A DNA stretch of 64,000 nt from Algoriphagus machipongonensis. GTDB taxonomy: Bacteria > Bacteroidota > Bacteroidia > Cytophagales > Cyclobacteriaceae. A program made the translations under genes and the position numbers. Positions 8,694 through 17,903 of this stretch are shown piece after piece; position 1 is the stretch's first letter, and each line of letters opens with the position of its first letter. The DNA is taken from the NCBI RefSeq assembly GCF_000166275.1, contig NZ_CM001023.1, positions 2,545,001 to 2,609,000 of the forward strand, in the 5' to 3' direction. Under the pieces are notes generated by a model. The model made no database searches. It worked only from the letters and a program-made list of their open reading frames with translations, and was not told the origin of the DNA.

Positions 8694-9956
8694 TTAGCTT
8701 ACTTTCACGGCGATTCTATGACAGGCATTATTCAGGTAACCTTTTGGATTCCAACCCGGAATAACCATGGGTTGAGCATTTCCTTCACTATCGGTTGCCT
8801 TGGCCCATACTTCATAATACCCTTCCTGAGGGAAACTTAATTCCACATTCCATTCCTGCCAAGCCAATCGATTTTTTGGCTTCTTTAAATTGCATTTTAT
8901 CCAAGTAGCGCCAAAGTCAATGGATACTTCCATAGAAGTTACCTCTAGCTCACCTGCCCAGGCCTTTCCTCTCACTGCTAGCCTGTTTGACTTTTCAAAC
9001 ATCGCTCCTGATTTAGGATAAGTTATCAAGGATTTTACAGGCATGGATTCAATGATTTTCATATCCTCGTCAGGAACTTTTGTCCCAGGAGCAACAGGAT
9101 ATTTTGGTACTCTATAGGCGTCACCCAACATTTTTGGACCATCATGAACCTGATTCCTTACCACAAGCGTATGGATCCATTTTCCAGAAACAGATGCTGG
9201 CCAACCTCCGGCTACTAAACGTAAAGGATAGCCATGTGCCAAAGGTATATCTTCCCCATTAAGAGCCCAAGCCAATAAAGTTTCATTCTGCATGGCTTTG
9301 GAAATTGGAGCTCCTCTTGAAATGACCACTTCGTCAGGCTTTCCATTGAGATGTTTATCTGCTCCATAATACCCTATGTAAACGGCATCTGATTTAATTC
9401 CCACCGAATCCAGTACATCTCTAAGTCGAACTCCCGTCCATTCTGAACAGGCAACTGCACCTTCTTCCCATTGGTTTCCAGAAGCAGGAGGATAATATCC
9501 CGCTCTTCCGTTTCCACCACATTCCAAGACTAATTGATACGTATAGGCTTTAAAATTCTCTTTTAATTCTTTCAGAGTAAATGTCTTTTCTTCAACTACT
9601 GATTCCCCAGAAATAGTAAGCGTCCAGGTTTCAGCATTTACATTTTCTGGAATGATTCCATTATTTCGGATAAAAATATTTTTGACAGGTGTGATCGCAT
9701 CATCCAATAAATGCGGTCGGGCTTCCACATTCCAAGGGCGTTCATTTCTGACAATCATTTCTGGGTTTTTTCCATCCATGGGACTGTTTTGTAGGCTTAA
9801 GGCTTTTGGAACATACCCTTTTGGCATAGTCGCAGCATGCACAATATCTGCTCCCAAAACTGCTGAAAGTGTACCCAGAAGGCTTTTTCGAATAAATGAC
9901 CTTCTATCATGACTCGTCGAATTCGAAACAATAGTCTTTAAATCTTTTTTAGACAT
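8694..9956 (-). CDS. Tat-exported molybdopterin oxidoreductase, sulfite oxidase family
   Basis: A 420-residue enzyme with a twin-arginine signal (RRSFIRKS at about 18-25) followed by a hydrophobic stretch. This implies folding with cofactor in the cytoplasm and Tat export. The sulfite-oxidase fold is shown by LVLECGGNGRAGYYPP, whose cysteine (about Cys146) is the expected molybdenum ligand, by EWTGVRLRDVL, and by PLRLVAGGWPASVSGKWIHT. The C-terminal third matches the Mo-co dimerisation domain (SMEVSIDFGATWIKC, EVWAKATDSEGNAQP). Together with the downstream cytochrome it probably oxidises sulfite to sulfate in the periplasm. Substrate assignment rests on family; SoxC-like sulfane or other oxoanion chemistry cannot be excluded. 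Confidence 0.82.
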   Translation of the reverse strand: MSKKDLKTIVSNSTSHDRRSFIRKSLLGTLSAVLGADIVHAATMPKGYVPKALSLQNSPMDGKNPEMIVRNERPWNVEARPHLLDDAITPVKNIFIRNNGIIPENVNAETWTLTISGESVVEEKTFTLKELKENFKAYTYQLVLECGGNGRAGYYPPASGNQWEEGAVACSEWTGVRLRDVLDSVGIKSDAVYIGYYGADKHLNGKPDEVVISRGAPISKAMQNETLLAWALNGEDIPLAHGYPLRLVAGGWPASVSGKWIHTLVVRNQVHDGPKMLGDAYRVPKYPVAPGTKVPDEDMKIIESMPVKSLITYPKSGAMFEKSNRLAVRGKAWAGELEVTSMEVSIDFGATWIKCNLKKPKNRLAWQEWNVELSFPQEGYYEVWAKATDSEGNAQPMVIPGWNPKGYLNNACHRIAVKVS

Positions 9957-10266
9957 AAGAATTAATAAAAGTGATTATTTAAAGATATGGAAGTAATTAA
10001 AAGTACGAAGTGAAGTATAAAGTCGAAAATCAAAAATGTGTAAGCGGTTTTTTAAAGTTTACTTTAAGATTGAAAATATGTCAAAATATATCTTTGACCG
10101 AACGTGAACAATTTTGTTCGGGCTTTTTCATATTAATCCTTAAATACTGCCTTTATAAGCAGGGAAGGACCTTTTCTATGGCACGAAAATGGAATTTAGC
10201 ATGCCGAGACTTTTATGTTTTCACCCGAAAATCTACCATCTATCAACCTGAATAAATAACAATCAA
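9957..10266. other. divergent intergenic region
   Basis: About 310 bases between the divergent molybdoenzyme and permease genes. An open frame of 81 codons (10010-10255) is present, but it has no recognisable domain or codon pattern and I do not call it. The region holds one palindrome at 10106-10119, listed separately. Confidence 0.5.
10106..10119. promoter_or_regulatory. 14-bp palindrome, candidate operator or hairpin
   Basis: GAACAATTTTGTTC is a perfect palindrome. A nested outer pairing CCGAAC...GTTCGG is followed by GGGCTTTTTC, so the site could instead be a small terminator or attenuator ahead of the permease gene. No regulator can be named. Confidence 0.3.
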
Positions 10267-12690
10267 ATGATGTGGCGAAATAATATCAAAATTGCCTGGA
10301 GAACCCTGATGAAAGACCGAACATATTCAATCATCAATATTTTTGGATTAACCATTGGGTTGGCTTCATGCATGCTTGTGGGAACAGTCGTTTTAGATGA
10401 GGTTTCTTATGATAAGTTCTGGAAAAATAAAAATCAGCTTTTCCGGATATTGACTGTGGAAACAAGCGCTGGAATGGAAGGGAAGACTGAGTCAGCTTAC
10501 ATGAATTTAGGGGCTGGATTAAAAGAAAATTTCCCTGAAGTTGAAGCGGCTGGTAAGATCACTAAAGCCACCTACAATTTTCGCTTAGACGAAAGAAGTA
10601 GCGATGCAATCCAAATGAATTTAATCCAGGCAGATACCAATGTTTGGGACATGTTGGATTTTCCGATTTTGGAAGGTAAACCAGAAACTTATGTTGCCGG
10701 AGTAGGCAACTTGGTAATATCTCAAGGTTTTAGTAAAGCCAATTTCCCTAATGAGTCTCCTATTGGAAAAGTGATTCATTTAGTGTCTCCATATCTTTCT
10801 GAGTCTAGGCCTTTTTTAATTACAGGGGTTATTGAAGATATACCTTCCAATACCTATTTACGAGCGGATGGCATTCAGATATCAGCGCCATCTACTACAG
10901 AATTGAATAGTGAAGGCTGGGGTTATTATGAAGAGCAAATGATCTTATTGAAAGCCCAAACTGACTTGCCGGCTTTCAAAGAAAAAGTGAATACATGGTA
11001 TAGTAATTATACTACAGATGCTTCTGAAGAAGCGAAAAAACGTCTTCCAACTTTTGATTTTCAGCCTATTGAGGATATTTACCTAAAATCTGAATTTGCT
11101 AGTCAGGCTGTAAAAGGTAGCCAAAGTAATGTTTACTTATTTTCAGGAATAGCCTTTCTTTTATTGCTTATTGCCTGCATTAACTTTATCAATTTAAGTG
11201 CTGCACGCTCCATTAATAGGATCAGGGAAGTAGGTGTAAGAAAAGTTTTAGGAGCAGGGAAGAAACAATTGATTTCACAATTCTTAAATGAAAGTCTTTT
11301 GTTTTTCCTGATAGCTGGGCTGCTTGCCAGTTCGGTGTATGCATTGAGCCTAGTTCATTTGGAGAGGTTTCTAGGGCATGATCTAGAAGTAAACTTGTTT
11401 GAAAATGGGAGGCTACTCATAATTTTTGTTGCTATAGTGATTTCGCTGAGTGTTTTGGCGGGTCTTTATCCAGCATGGATGGTTTCAGGTTTTGCTGTGA
11501 GTAATTCACTGAAGAACAGAATTGGTATCGGAATGAATACATCTGTGCCGGTGATTAGAAAGGGCTTGGTAGCAATACAATTTGTTTTTGCAATCCTTGT
11601 TTTGATTGGTACAGTCACTGTTTGGACGCAGATGAATTATATGGAAAAGAAAGATTTGGGCTTTGATGCATCTCATGTGTTAAGTTTACCCTCTTTTGCT
11701 ACGGATGGTAAAGCTGATGCATTAAAACAAAAGATTGCTCAAATCTCAGGAGTAGAACATGTAAGCTTAAGCAGGTGGGTTCCAACTAAGGGAGCGGCTT
11801 CCATGACAAAGCAAATAATAGCTCCAGATGATCCTGACCAATCTATCCAAGTTAACTATATCATTGGAGATCTTGATCTACCAAAGGTGCTTGGGTTTAA
11901 TTTGATAGAAGGAAGAAGTTTTGGTGAACAAGAATTAAATTTTTCTGATTCTCAAGCGGAAGAAACGGCTGAAAAGGTTCCGTCCAACGTGTTAATGACG
12001 GCTAGCACAGCCGATCTATTAAATGTAAAGGAGTTGGGAGCACTTGAATCCAACCTAGAAGCAATACCTATAGGGATTATTGAAGATTTTCATAGTATTT
12101 CTTTGAGAGAACCCATAAAGCCTACCTTGATAATGACAGGCAATGAATTCAATTATGCTTCGGTATTAATTAAACTCCAGGAAGGTAAGGAGGGGCAAGT
12201 GCTTTCGGGAATTAATACAATTTGGTCTGAAATCTATTCAGAAAAGCCATTGAAATTTGAATGGGTAGATGAACTGGTCAACAAACAATATGAGAAGGAG
12301 CAAACACAGGCTCAACTCTTTACTTTTTTCAGTGTCTTAATGTTGATTTTAGCAGCATTGGGGGTTTTTGGATTGGTTGTACATGCGACCGAGCAAAGAG
12401 TGAAAGAAATAGGAGTCAGAAAAGTGTTAGGAGCTTCTGCCGGGAATATTGTTCAGTTGTTTTCTATGGATTATATGAAATTGGTTGGGATTGCTTTAAT
12501 TATTGCATCTCCCATTGCTTGGCAGGGAATGAATACCTGGTTAGATGGATTTGCTTACAAAATTTCTTTGCAATGGTGGATGTTTGCCGGAGCAGGGATG
12601 GTTGCAGCTGTATTGGCTCTGATTACAGTTATTGTTCGTGTTCTTTGGACGACCAGAATCAACCCCGTCAATTCTTTAAGATCAGAATAA
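10267..12690 (+). CDS. MacB/FtsX-type ABC transporter permease
   Basis: An 807-residue membrane protein of the duplicated FtsX/MacB_PCD architecture common in Bacteroidota. An N-terminal transmembrane helix (about 20-42) is followed by a large periplasmic domain, then three helices around 285-430 (LFSGIAFLLLLIACINFINL..., with REVGVRKVLGA coupling segment). A second helix and periplasmic domain follow, then a second C-terminal FtsX domain (VKEIGVRKVLGASAGNIVQLF, about 705-800). These proteins partner with a separate ATPase; none is encoded next to it. They typically act in export, mechanotransmission or envelope stress. Start is one of two adjacent ATG codons. It appears monocistronic. Confidence 0.85.
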   Translation: MMWRNNIKIAWRTLMKDRTYSIINIFGLTIGLASCMLVGTVVLDEVSYDKFWKNKNQLFRILTVETSAGMEGKTESAYMNLGAGLKENFPEVEAAGKITKATYNFRLDERSSDAIQMNLIQADTNVWDMLDFPILEGKPETYVAGVGNLVISQGFSKANFPNESPIGKVIHLVSPYLSESRPFLITGVIEDIPSNTYLRADGIQISAPSTTELNSEGWGYYEEQMILLKAQTDLPAFKEKVNTWYSNYTTDASEEAKKRLPTFDFQPIEDIYLKSEFASQAVKGSQSNVYLFSGIAFLLLLIACINFINLSAARSINRIREVGVRKVLGAGKKQLISQFLNESLLFFLIAGLLASSVYALSLVHLERFLGHDLEVNLFENGRLLIIFVAIVISLSVLAGLYPAWMVSGFAVSNSLKNRIGIGMNTSVPVIRKGLVAIQFVFAILVLIGTVTVWTQMNYMEKKDLGFDASHVLSLPSFATDGKADALKQKIAQISGVEHVSLSRWVPTKGAASMTKQIIAPDDPDQSIQVNYIIGDLDLPKVLGFNLIEGRSFGEQELNFSDSQAEETAEKVPSNVLMTASTADLLNVKELGALESNLEAIPIGIIEDFHSISLREPIKPTLIMTGNEFNYASVLIKLQEGKEGQVLSGINTIWSEIYSEKPLKFEWVDELVNKQYEKEQTQAQLFTFFSVLMLILAALGVFGLVVHATEQRVKEIGVRKVLGASAGNIVQLFSMDYMKLVGIALIIASPIAWQGMNTWLDGFAYKISLQWWMFAGAGMVAAVLALITVIVRVLWTTRINPVNSLRSE

Positions 12691-12793
12691 GATGAATTAA
12701 AACTATCCATTATCAGATAAGTTGAAAATCATCCTTATTAAATGAATTTATGCCTCTTTGGTTTTCAATATTCTATTTTGAATCAGCTGATGT

Positions 12794-13672
12794 TTAGCGT
12801 AAAATATTGATAGAGTAAGATTTGGATTCGGAGCTGCCTGATTCTAGCCTCCGAATTCCTTCTTTCTCTTTTAATTTTCCGGAATGCTCTGATGAATCAG
12901 CTATTCCCAACCAAGGTTCCAGGCATACAAAAGGGGCTCCAGGTTTTGCCCAAATTCCCAGATAATCAAAATCATCAAAAGTCAGTTCAAGGAGTGCGCC
13001 TTTTGTTTTGTGGCTCAAGGTTGCCGTTCTTGATTTCAGGTTTTTTAAAATCAGGGCATCCTGATCAAAAATGTGTTTATGTAGGGAGATTTTATTAGAA
13101 TTATCCAGCATAGTTTCTCCAGGTCCTCCAATCAAGCCATCGCTAGTAATCAACCAAGTCTGATCATTTTCTATTTCAGGAAATGCAATGGAATAATCTT
13201 CTAGTTTCTCTTCTGGGTAAATGGGGCAGTTAAACGCAGGATGTCCGCCGAGAGAATAATACATTTCCCCTTTTCCGGTATTGAACACTTGATGCCTTAC
13301 GTGCAAAGATTTTCCTTTGACTTGAAATGTGATCTCAAATATGAATTCAAATGGATACATCCTAAGGGTTTCTGAATTGGATTCAATGCGAAACAACAGT
13401 AGATCGGATTCCTGTTTAACCATTTTCCCAAGACTAGAATTTCTTACAAACCCATGCTTAGGTAGGGCATATTCCTCTCCTTTAAAATTGGTTTTTCCCT
13501 CTTTCAAAGCTCCGATGATGGGAAAAAGTACTGGTGCTTGTCCTTTCCAAAATTGTGGGTCTCCTTGCCATAAATATTCTTGCCCTGTTTCTTTGGATCG
13601 TATGGAATTGATTTCCAGTCCAATCAGGTTTATTTTGACAGATAACTCCTCAGATTCAATTGTAAAAAACAT
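12794..13672 (-). CDS. aldose 1-epimerase family protein (LacX-like)
   Basis: A 292-residue cytoplasmic protein of the galactose-mutarotase fold. Recognisable elements are QEYLWQGDPQFWKGQAPVLFPIIG, LPKHGFVRN with the conserved histidine (about residue 73), GGHPAFNCP with the second histidine (about 145), and FVCLEPWLGIADSS where the acidic residue expected to act as base lies. The pattern fits the LacX subgroup, probably interconverting anomers of a sugar or sugar phosphate; the exact sugar is unknown. The length is typical. It converges with the permease gene, and I see no hairpin between them. Confidence 0.8.
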   Translation of the reverse strand: MFFTIESEELSVKINLIGLEINSIRSKETGQEYLWQGDPQFWKGQAPVLFPIIGALKEGKTNFKGEEYALPKHGFVRNSSLGKMVKQESDLLLFRIESNSETLRMYPFEFIFEITFQVKGKSLHVRHQVFNTGKGEMYYSLGGHPAFNCPIYPEEKLEDYSIAFPEIENDQTWLITSDGLIGGPGETMLDNSNKISLHKHIFDQDALILKNLKSRTATLSHKTKGALLELTFDDFDYLGIWAKPGAPFVCLEPWLGIADSSEHSGKLKEKEGIRRLESGSSESKSYSINILR

Positions 13673-13762
13673 AATAAGTCATTGAAAGAAAGCTGAAAGA
13701 TAGAGATCACAACAGCTATTTATCAAGGGAAAGACTTGAAAAATCTATTGATAAGGAATTAT

Positions 13763-14539
13763 CTAATCAGGATTTAAGATCATTAATGGGTTTTCATCTT
13801 TAAAAATTCGAATGGTTCCTACATTAGCCATTTCACTCTGAGGATCATTTCCTTTTGATAAAAGAACCATGCATTTGGTCACATCTTTTAAGGCCATTTC
13901 TCTATTTTGAACTTTTAAATCAAAAGTACCTGAGATAATCCATAGGGCTTGATAAGAAATATTGCCATACCTACCATCATCAACTTTGTAAAAAACAGAG
14001 AACTTTAACCCCTCTCCAGTGGCAATACCCACTCCTCTTCCTTGATCATATCCATTTGAAAAAGGGTATATATCCTTATCAGTTTCTGAATTGTAGGAAA
14101 CATATGAAACATAATCTTCTTCGAGTTTTAAAATCATCAATGAGTCAAAATACCCACCAAAAGTAGAGTCCGCATAGGAAGGGTACAATTCATCATAAAT
14201 GCAATCGTTTTTAATCCTAAATTCTAATGGAGCTTTAAATAGAGGTAGACCATCTTGTGAAGAAATTGTTTTATTTATTTCAGGCGGCCTGATTCCTGTG
14301 TTTATCTCCATTCCTCTTGAAATGATTTTATCTAAAAAAGGCTCTAAGCTTCCTGTTATTTCTAATACGGAAGGAGTGAAAAGGTCTTGAACTGAACTAG
14401 GTAAGTCATAATCTCCAAGATCATTAGTAGGATCTTCCTCAATTATTGATGGCTCATCATCCAAAACGCATCCAAAAAAGGAAAAGCTTCCAATCAGAAA
14501 AAATAGGATAAGCCTAATGAAATTTGATTTAGTTTTCAT
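13763..14539 (-). CDS. hypothetical lipoprotein
   Basis: A 258-residue protein with a lipoprotein signal peptide (SFSFFGC, Cys about 24) followed by an acidic linker (DDEPSIIEEDPTND). The mature region resembles a beta-rich secreted domain (residues about 95-240, with FRIKNDCIYDELYPS and IWIISGTFDLKV). No motif of a named family is recognised. The gene is alone on its strand with about 60 bp to the next minus-strand gene. Surface or periplasmic location is inferred from the lipobox. Confidence 0.65.
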   Translation of the reverse strand: MKTKSNFIRLILFFLIGSFSFFGCVLDDEPSIIEEDPTNDLGDYDLPSSVQDLFTPSVLEITGSLEPFLDKIISRGMEINTGIRPPEINKTISSQDGLPLFKAPLEFRIKNDCIYDELYPSYADSTFGGYFDSLMILKLEEDYVSYVSYNSETDKDIYPFSNGYDQGRGVGIATGEGLKFSVFYKVDDGRYGNISYQALWIISGTFDLKVQNREMALKDVTKCMVLLSKGNDPQSEMANVGTIRIFKDENPLMILNPD

Positions 14540-14601
14540 GATTTTAGATTTAAAAATATTGTGTTAATTCATACTAGAGTTGTCTTTGAAGTGGATTGAT
14601 T

Positions 14602-15186
14602 TTAGAACATTAGCTTTTTCGTCGATTTACCATACTTACTCAATAAGATCTCTATTAATAAAGAGATAAGTGCCACAAAGAAGATGACTATCAAGCAATA
14701 GCTGGTTAATAGTTTTAGCCAATTGGCATCAATGGATTCCTGTGTCCAAACTTTATCTTTTTCTGCAGGGGAACCGAACCCCTCGCGAATCAGGTCTTCA
14801 TCAGAATGGATTAATGGATTCTCTTTTAGAAACCTTTGTGCTATAGGCGTGTATTGGCTCCCTTTGATATAATAACTTATATCATTATTGAAGTTTTCAA
14901 AAGCGAAAGTTCCAGAAATAAAAAACTTGGTATGCCAGTAAAGAGAGATAATCAAAGCCGCAAAAAGAATCCCGGAAATGGCTTTTAAAGAATACTTTAC
15001 ATGAGTATTCCATTTTCCTTTAAGCATAAATGAAACCATCAAATTCACCACTAACCCAATGATACTGGCCAGAGCAGCGTAATAAAAAACCATTTCATCA
15101 ATGGCTAAAAGCTTGGATAATGCTCCTCCGAAAAGGCCGAATAATACCGCTATAAAAGCTGCTCGATATTTCAGCAATACGATCAT
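14602..15186 (-). CDS. hypothetical multi-pass membrane protein
   Basis: A 194-residue protein with about four transmembrane segments: roughly 8-28, 32-52, 68-86 and a C-terminal one at 160-182. A loop of about 75 residues lies between segments three and four. Its ATG overlaps the stop codon of the upstream gene in an ATGA arrangement, so the two are translationally coupled and probably act together. No named family is recognised. Confidence 0.65.
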   Translation of the reverse strand: MIVLLKYRAAFIAVLFGLFGGALSKLLAIDEMVFYYAALASIIGLVVNLMVSFMLKGKWNTHVKYSLKAISGILFAALIISLYWHTKFFISGTFAFENFNNDISYYIKGSQYTPIAQRFLKENPLIHSDEDLIREGFGSPAEKDKVWTQESIDANWLKLLTSYCLIVIFFVALISLLIEILLSKYGKSTKKLMF

Positions 15187-16403
15187 GGCTTGATAAACAA
15201 TGGTACTTTGATCATCTTGTTTTCATTGAGCTCATGCGGGTCTTCATAGACCGACTTAAAATCAATTTTAGGATTATTGATCGAAACCACATTTCCGTTA
15301 ATATCCTTTACCTCAATATACATGACTGCTGGGGGTAAGGATGCAATGGCGTAAGTGGCAGGATTTAAGATAGGTTTGTAATAATCACTGAAATCTTTGA
15401 GGGCTGGAACCACATAGCTGATGAAATATTTATTTTCTATCTCTGGTCCTTTCGTAATAAGTTCGCCTTCTTCAGAATACTTATAAACTGCAAAGGCAAA
15501 ATCTTTGGTGTCTGCGATAAATTTCCTTTTTGAAAAAGGATTTTCTAACTGATTATTATGAGGATTGGTGGATGCTATAAATCTTTTTTTATCCAGGGAT
15601 TTAGGTTGGGAAAGAACTGAATTATCAAGATGCTGGTAACTCAGCAGGGCCGAATCACTTATCAATTCTGCTAGATTGTCAACAATGTTCTGTAAAAGAG
15701 AAAGCTGAGCTGTATTCACAGTTTTTTCCTCATTTATTTCAATAATGGTCTGGTTAAATACCGATAAAAGATCATTCATAAACTCCCCAAGCATCGCATA
15801 ACTGCGGTCATTTGGATTACCTATAGCATTTAACTCTTGTTCCACCTGATTTATCAAAGCCTGAACTTTTTCCATATTGATTATGGATTCGTTGCTGTTA
15901 TCAGCAAGTTCAAGTTGGGTGAAAGTCTCCTTAGAAGAATTGAATAGCTCAACTTCATTATTGAATTTCAAAGAAGTTTCTGAGGAAGCTAATGCAGGAT
16001 TTTCTGGTGGGATATTTTCATCCAAAATAGGGAAGTTGGGTAAAGTTAATTTCTTCTTCGATCTGATTTCTGGCATATCTTTCAACTCCGGATTTAACTC
16101 ATACATCAATTCCAAAGCATCCTGGTTGGGAAGTATATTATTTGCCAGTAAGTAATTGGGTAAATGTTGTGAAACAGGGATTTTAACTCCTTTAGGTTTT
16201 ACCAAGACATAAGTTGCAGCACCTAAGGCCAGACCACCGACAATAAAAACAATTGGGCTAATCCCATTGTCTTCTTCACTTTGGATAGGAGGTGGTGCAG
16301 AACCACCAGTAGGAGGGCGCTGGGCTGCTACTTGAAAACTATAAAATATATAGCTCCAAATAAGCATAAAAACTATCAACGATCTTTGATTAGTAAGAAT
16401 CAT
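15183..16403 (-). CDS. secreted or membrane protein with LysM-like segment
   Basis: The 406-residue form starting at ATG 16403 has a signal peptide ending near VAAQR; the longer frame from a TTG at 16436 would place residues before the signal and is unlikely. A proline-rich linker precedes a second hydrophobic helix (about 52-72, SPIVFIVGGLALGAATYVL). Next comes a stretch with the shape of a LysM or tail-X motif: NYLLANNILPNQDALELMYE and LNPELKD...KKLTLPNFP (about 80-120). The rest is low in hydrophobics with a coiled region (about 165-230) and a C-terminal beta-rich part. It is coupled to the four-helix membrane protein downstream. Function is unknown; peptidoglycan binding is a guess. Confidence 0.6.
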   Translation of the reverse strand: MILTNQRSLIVFMLIWSYIFYSFQVAAQRPPTGGSAPPPIQSEEDNGISPIVFIVGGLALGAATYVLVKPKGVKIPVSQHLPNYLLANNILPNQDALELMYELNPELKDMPEIRSKKKLTLPNFPILDENIPPENPALASSETSLKFNNEVELFNSSKETFTQLELADNSNESIINMEKVQALINQVEQELNAIGNPNDRSYAMLGEFMNDLLSVFNQTIIEINEEKTVNTAQLSLLQNIVDNLAELISDSALLSYQHLDNSVLSQPKSLDKKRFIASTNPHNNQLENPFSKRKFIADTKDFAFAVYKYSEEGELITKGPEIENKYFISYVVPALKDFSDYYKPILNPATYAIASLPPAVMYIEVKDINGNVVSINNPKIDFKSVYEDPHELNENKMIKVPLFIKP

Positions 16404-16715
16404 AGGACAAGCGTAATTAGAAAAATAAAAAACCAAGAAATAGTAGGCTAGGGACTATTTCAAAATCACTTAAAAACCCTTGAATGTTATCTATATTAGC
16501 TATTAATTAGCTTATATACAAGTAATTAGGATTGTATTTTTGTGTGTTGAATGATTCAACTGGATAGTTGATAATTTAATTTTTTCTTCATTTTGAGCAG
16601 TATTTCACATTCTGAAATAAAGTTAAATTTTGTGGAATTAATGGGGTGTTATTTCAAGGGCTTAAAGGAAATAGTTTAATCTTGGTATTTTGTCAATTCA
16701 AACCCAAAACACCTC
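16404..16715. other. divergent intergenic region
   Basis: About 310 AT-rich bases between two divergent genes. It contains TATTTTTG (16533-16540 region), which matches the Bacteroidota -7 consensus TAnnTTTG, but no well-spaced TTTG was found upstream. Nothing else is recognised. Confidence 0.35.
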
Positions 16716-17804
16716 ATGCGAACCTGTTTTTTATTCTTTTTTTGGTTCATATTCATTAGCACCAATTCTATTGCCCAAAAGAAGGAGTTTACTTTACGAT
16801 CTAACGGGGAATACTTTTTAGAAAGGAATTATGAGTATGTTCAAATAGATAATGGACAGGAAGAAGGTATTCAACTGGGAGTCATTTATGATCAAAATGG
16901 ACAAACTAGAACTGCTGTATTAAAAGGTGGCACCAATGGAGTCTTAAGTCTATTTCAGGAAAAGGTAAAAAATGGAAATACACCTCAGCAAAAGATAAAG
17001 ATTGAAATAAGCAGGGTGGTGCTCACAGAATCATATAACAGTGCGACAAAACTTTATGAAGGTGATATAGAGTTAAAAATGAAATTTTATCTACTGGGTA
17101 AGGCTGATCCCATTGCTCTAACCGATTATTTAGGAAGCTTGAGTTATAGAAGGTCAGCTAATAGAAGTAATCAAGTTCAATTTGTAGTGAATTCCATTTT
17201 TCATAAAGCCTTGGAATATTTTGATTCATGGCAGAAGATTCAGAGTGAAGGAAACCCTGTATTAGCTTCTAAAGTAAAACTCAAAATTCTAGATGAGATC
17301 AGAGAAAATAAAACTGATACAGTTTTTTATAATCCGGAAAACCCATTGGTTTGGAGTGATTTTAAAGATTCTCCTCCTAGCTTGAGTGACTTCAACGCCA
17401 GTATTTTCACAAGCTTTTCTATAGATGAGAGTTCAATTATGGTGGATGGTTACTTATATCATACAGTTGACATCAAAACTTATATGTTACCTAAACAATC
17501 CTGGGTTAAAACGCCAAGTGATTATGGGATTGCCCACGAACGATTACATTTTGACTTGGTGAAAATTCAGGTCAATAAATTCAAACAGAAGCTCTTGGAA
17601 TTAGCTTTGGACCCCCAATTTTATACAGCAGAAATTTATGAAGCCTATTTGGATGCTTTGAGGGAGCTGGCTAAAAAACAGGAACTATATGACCAAGAAA
17701 CAAAAAATGGTTTAAACCCAGAGCAACAAAAAAAGTGGTCAAACCTGATTGAACATGAACTCAAAACTTCAAATGAAAACTTTAAAGAAAAAATAAGCAA
17801 GTGA
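16716..17804 (+). CDS. secreted DUF922-like putative zinc protease
   Basis: A 362-residue protein with a signal peptide cleaved near SIAQK. The C-terminal half contains PLVWSDFKDSPPS (about 208-222), then a stretch ending in SWVKTPSDYG and AHERLHFDLVKIQ (about 270-284). The order WSDF, SWV, HExxHFD matches my knowledge of DUF922, described as a predicted secreted Zn-dependent protease with an HExxH-type motif. Residues 20-190 are a beta-rich region of unknown type. A coiled, lysine-rich tail ends the protein. Catalytic activity is inferred from the HERLH motif only. Confidence 0.65.
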   Translation: MRTCFLFFFWFIFISTNSIAQKKEFTLRSNGEYFLERNYEYVQIDNGQEEGIQLGVIYDQNGQTRTAVLKGGTNGVLSLFQEKVKNGNTPQQKIKIEISRVVLTESYNSATKLYEGDIELKMKFYLLGKADPIALTDYLGSLSYRRSANRSNQVQFVVNSIFHKALEYFDSWQKIQSEGNPVLASKVKLKILDEIRENKTDTVFYNPENPLVWSDFKDSPPSLSDFNASIFTSFSIDESSIMVDGYLYHTVDIKTYMLPKQSWVKTPSDYGIAHERLHFDLVKIQVNKFKQKLLELALDPQFYTAEIYEAYLDALRELAKKQELYDQETKNGLNPEQQKKWSNLIEHELKTSNENFKEKISK

Positions 17805-17903
17805 AGTAGTAAGCATAAAGCATTTTCCTTTGTTTCAGAAACTGTTTTTTCTTTAACCCTGTTGAATATTAGTAGCCATTTTTAACAAAAAACTTAAACA
17901 TTC

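Noticed and set aside
10010..10255. 81-codon open frame between molybdoenzyme and permease genes
   Set aside because: No recognisable domain, odd composition with many cysteines, overlaps the palindrome and likely promoter region.
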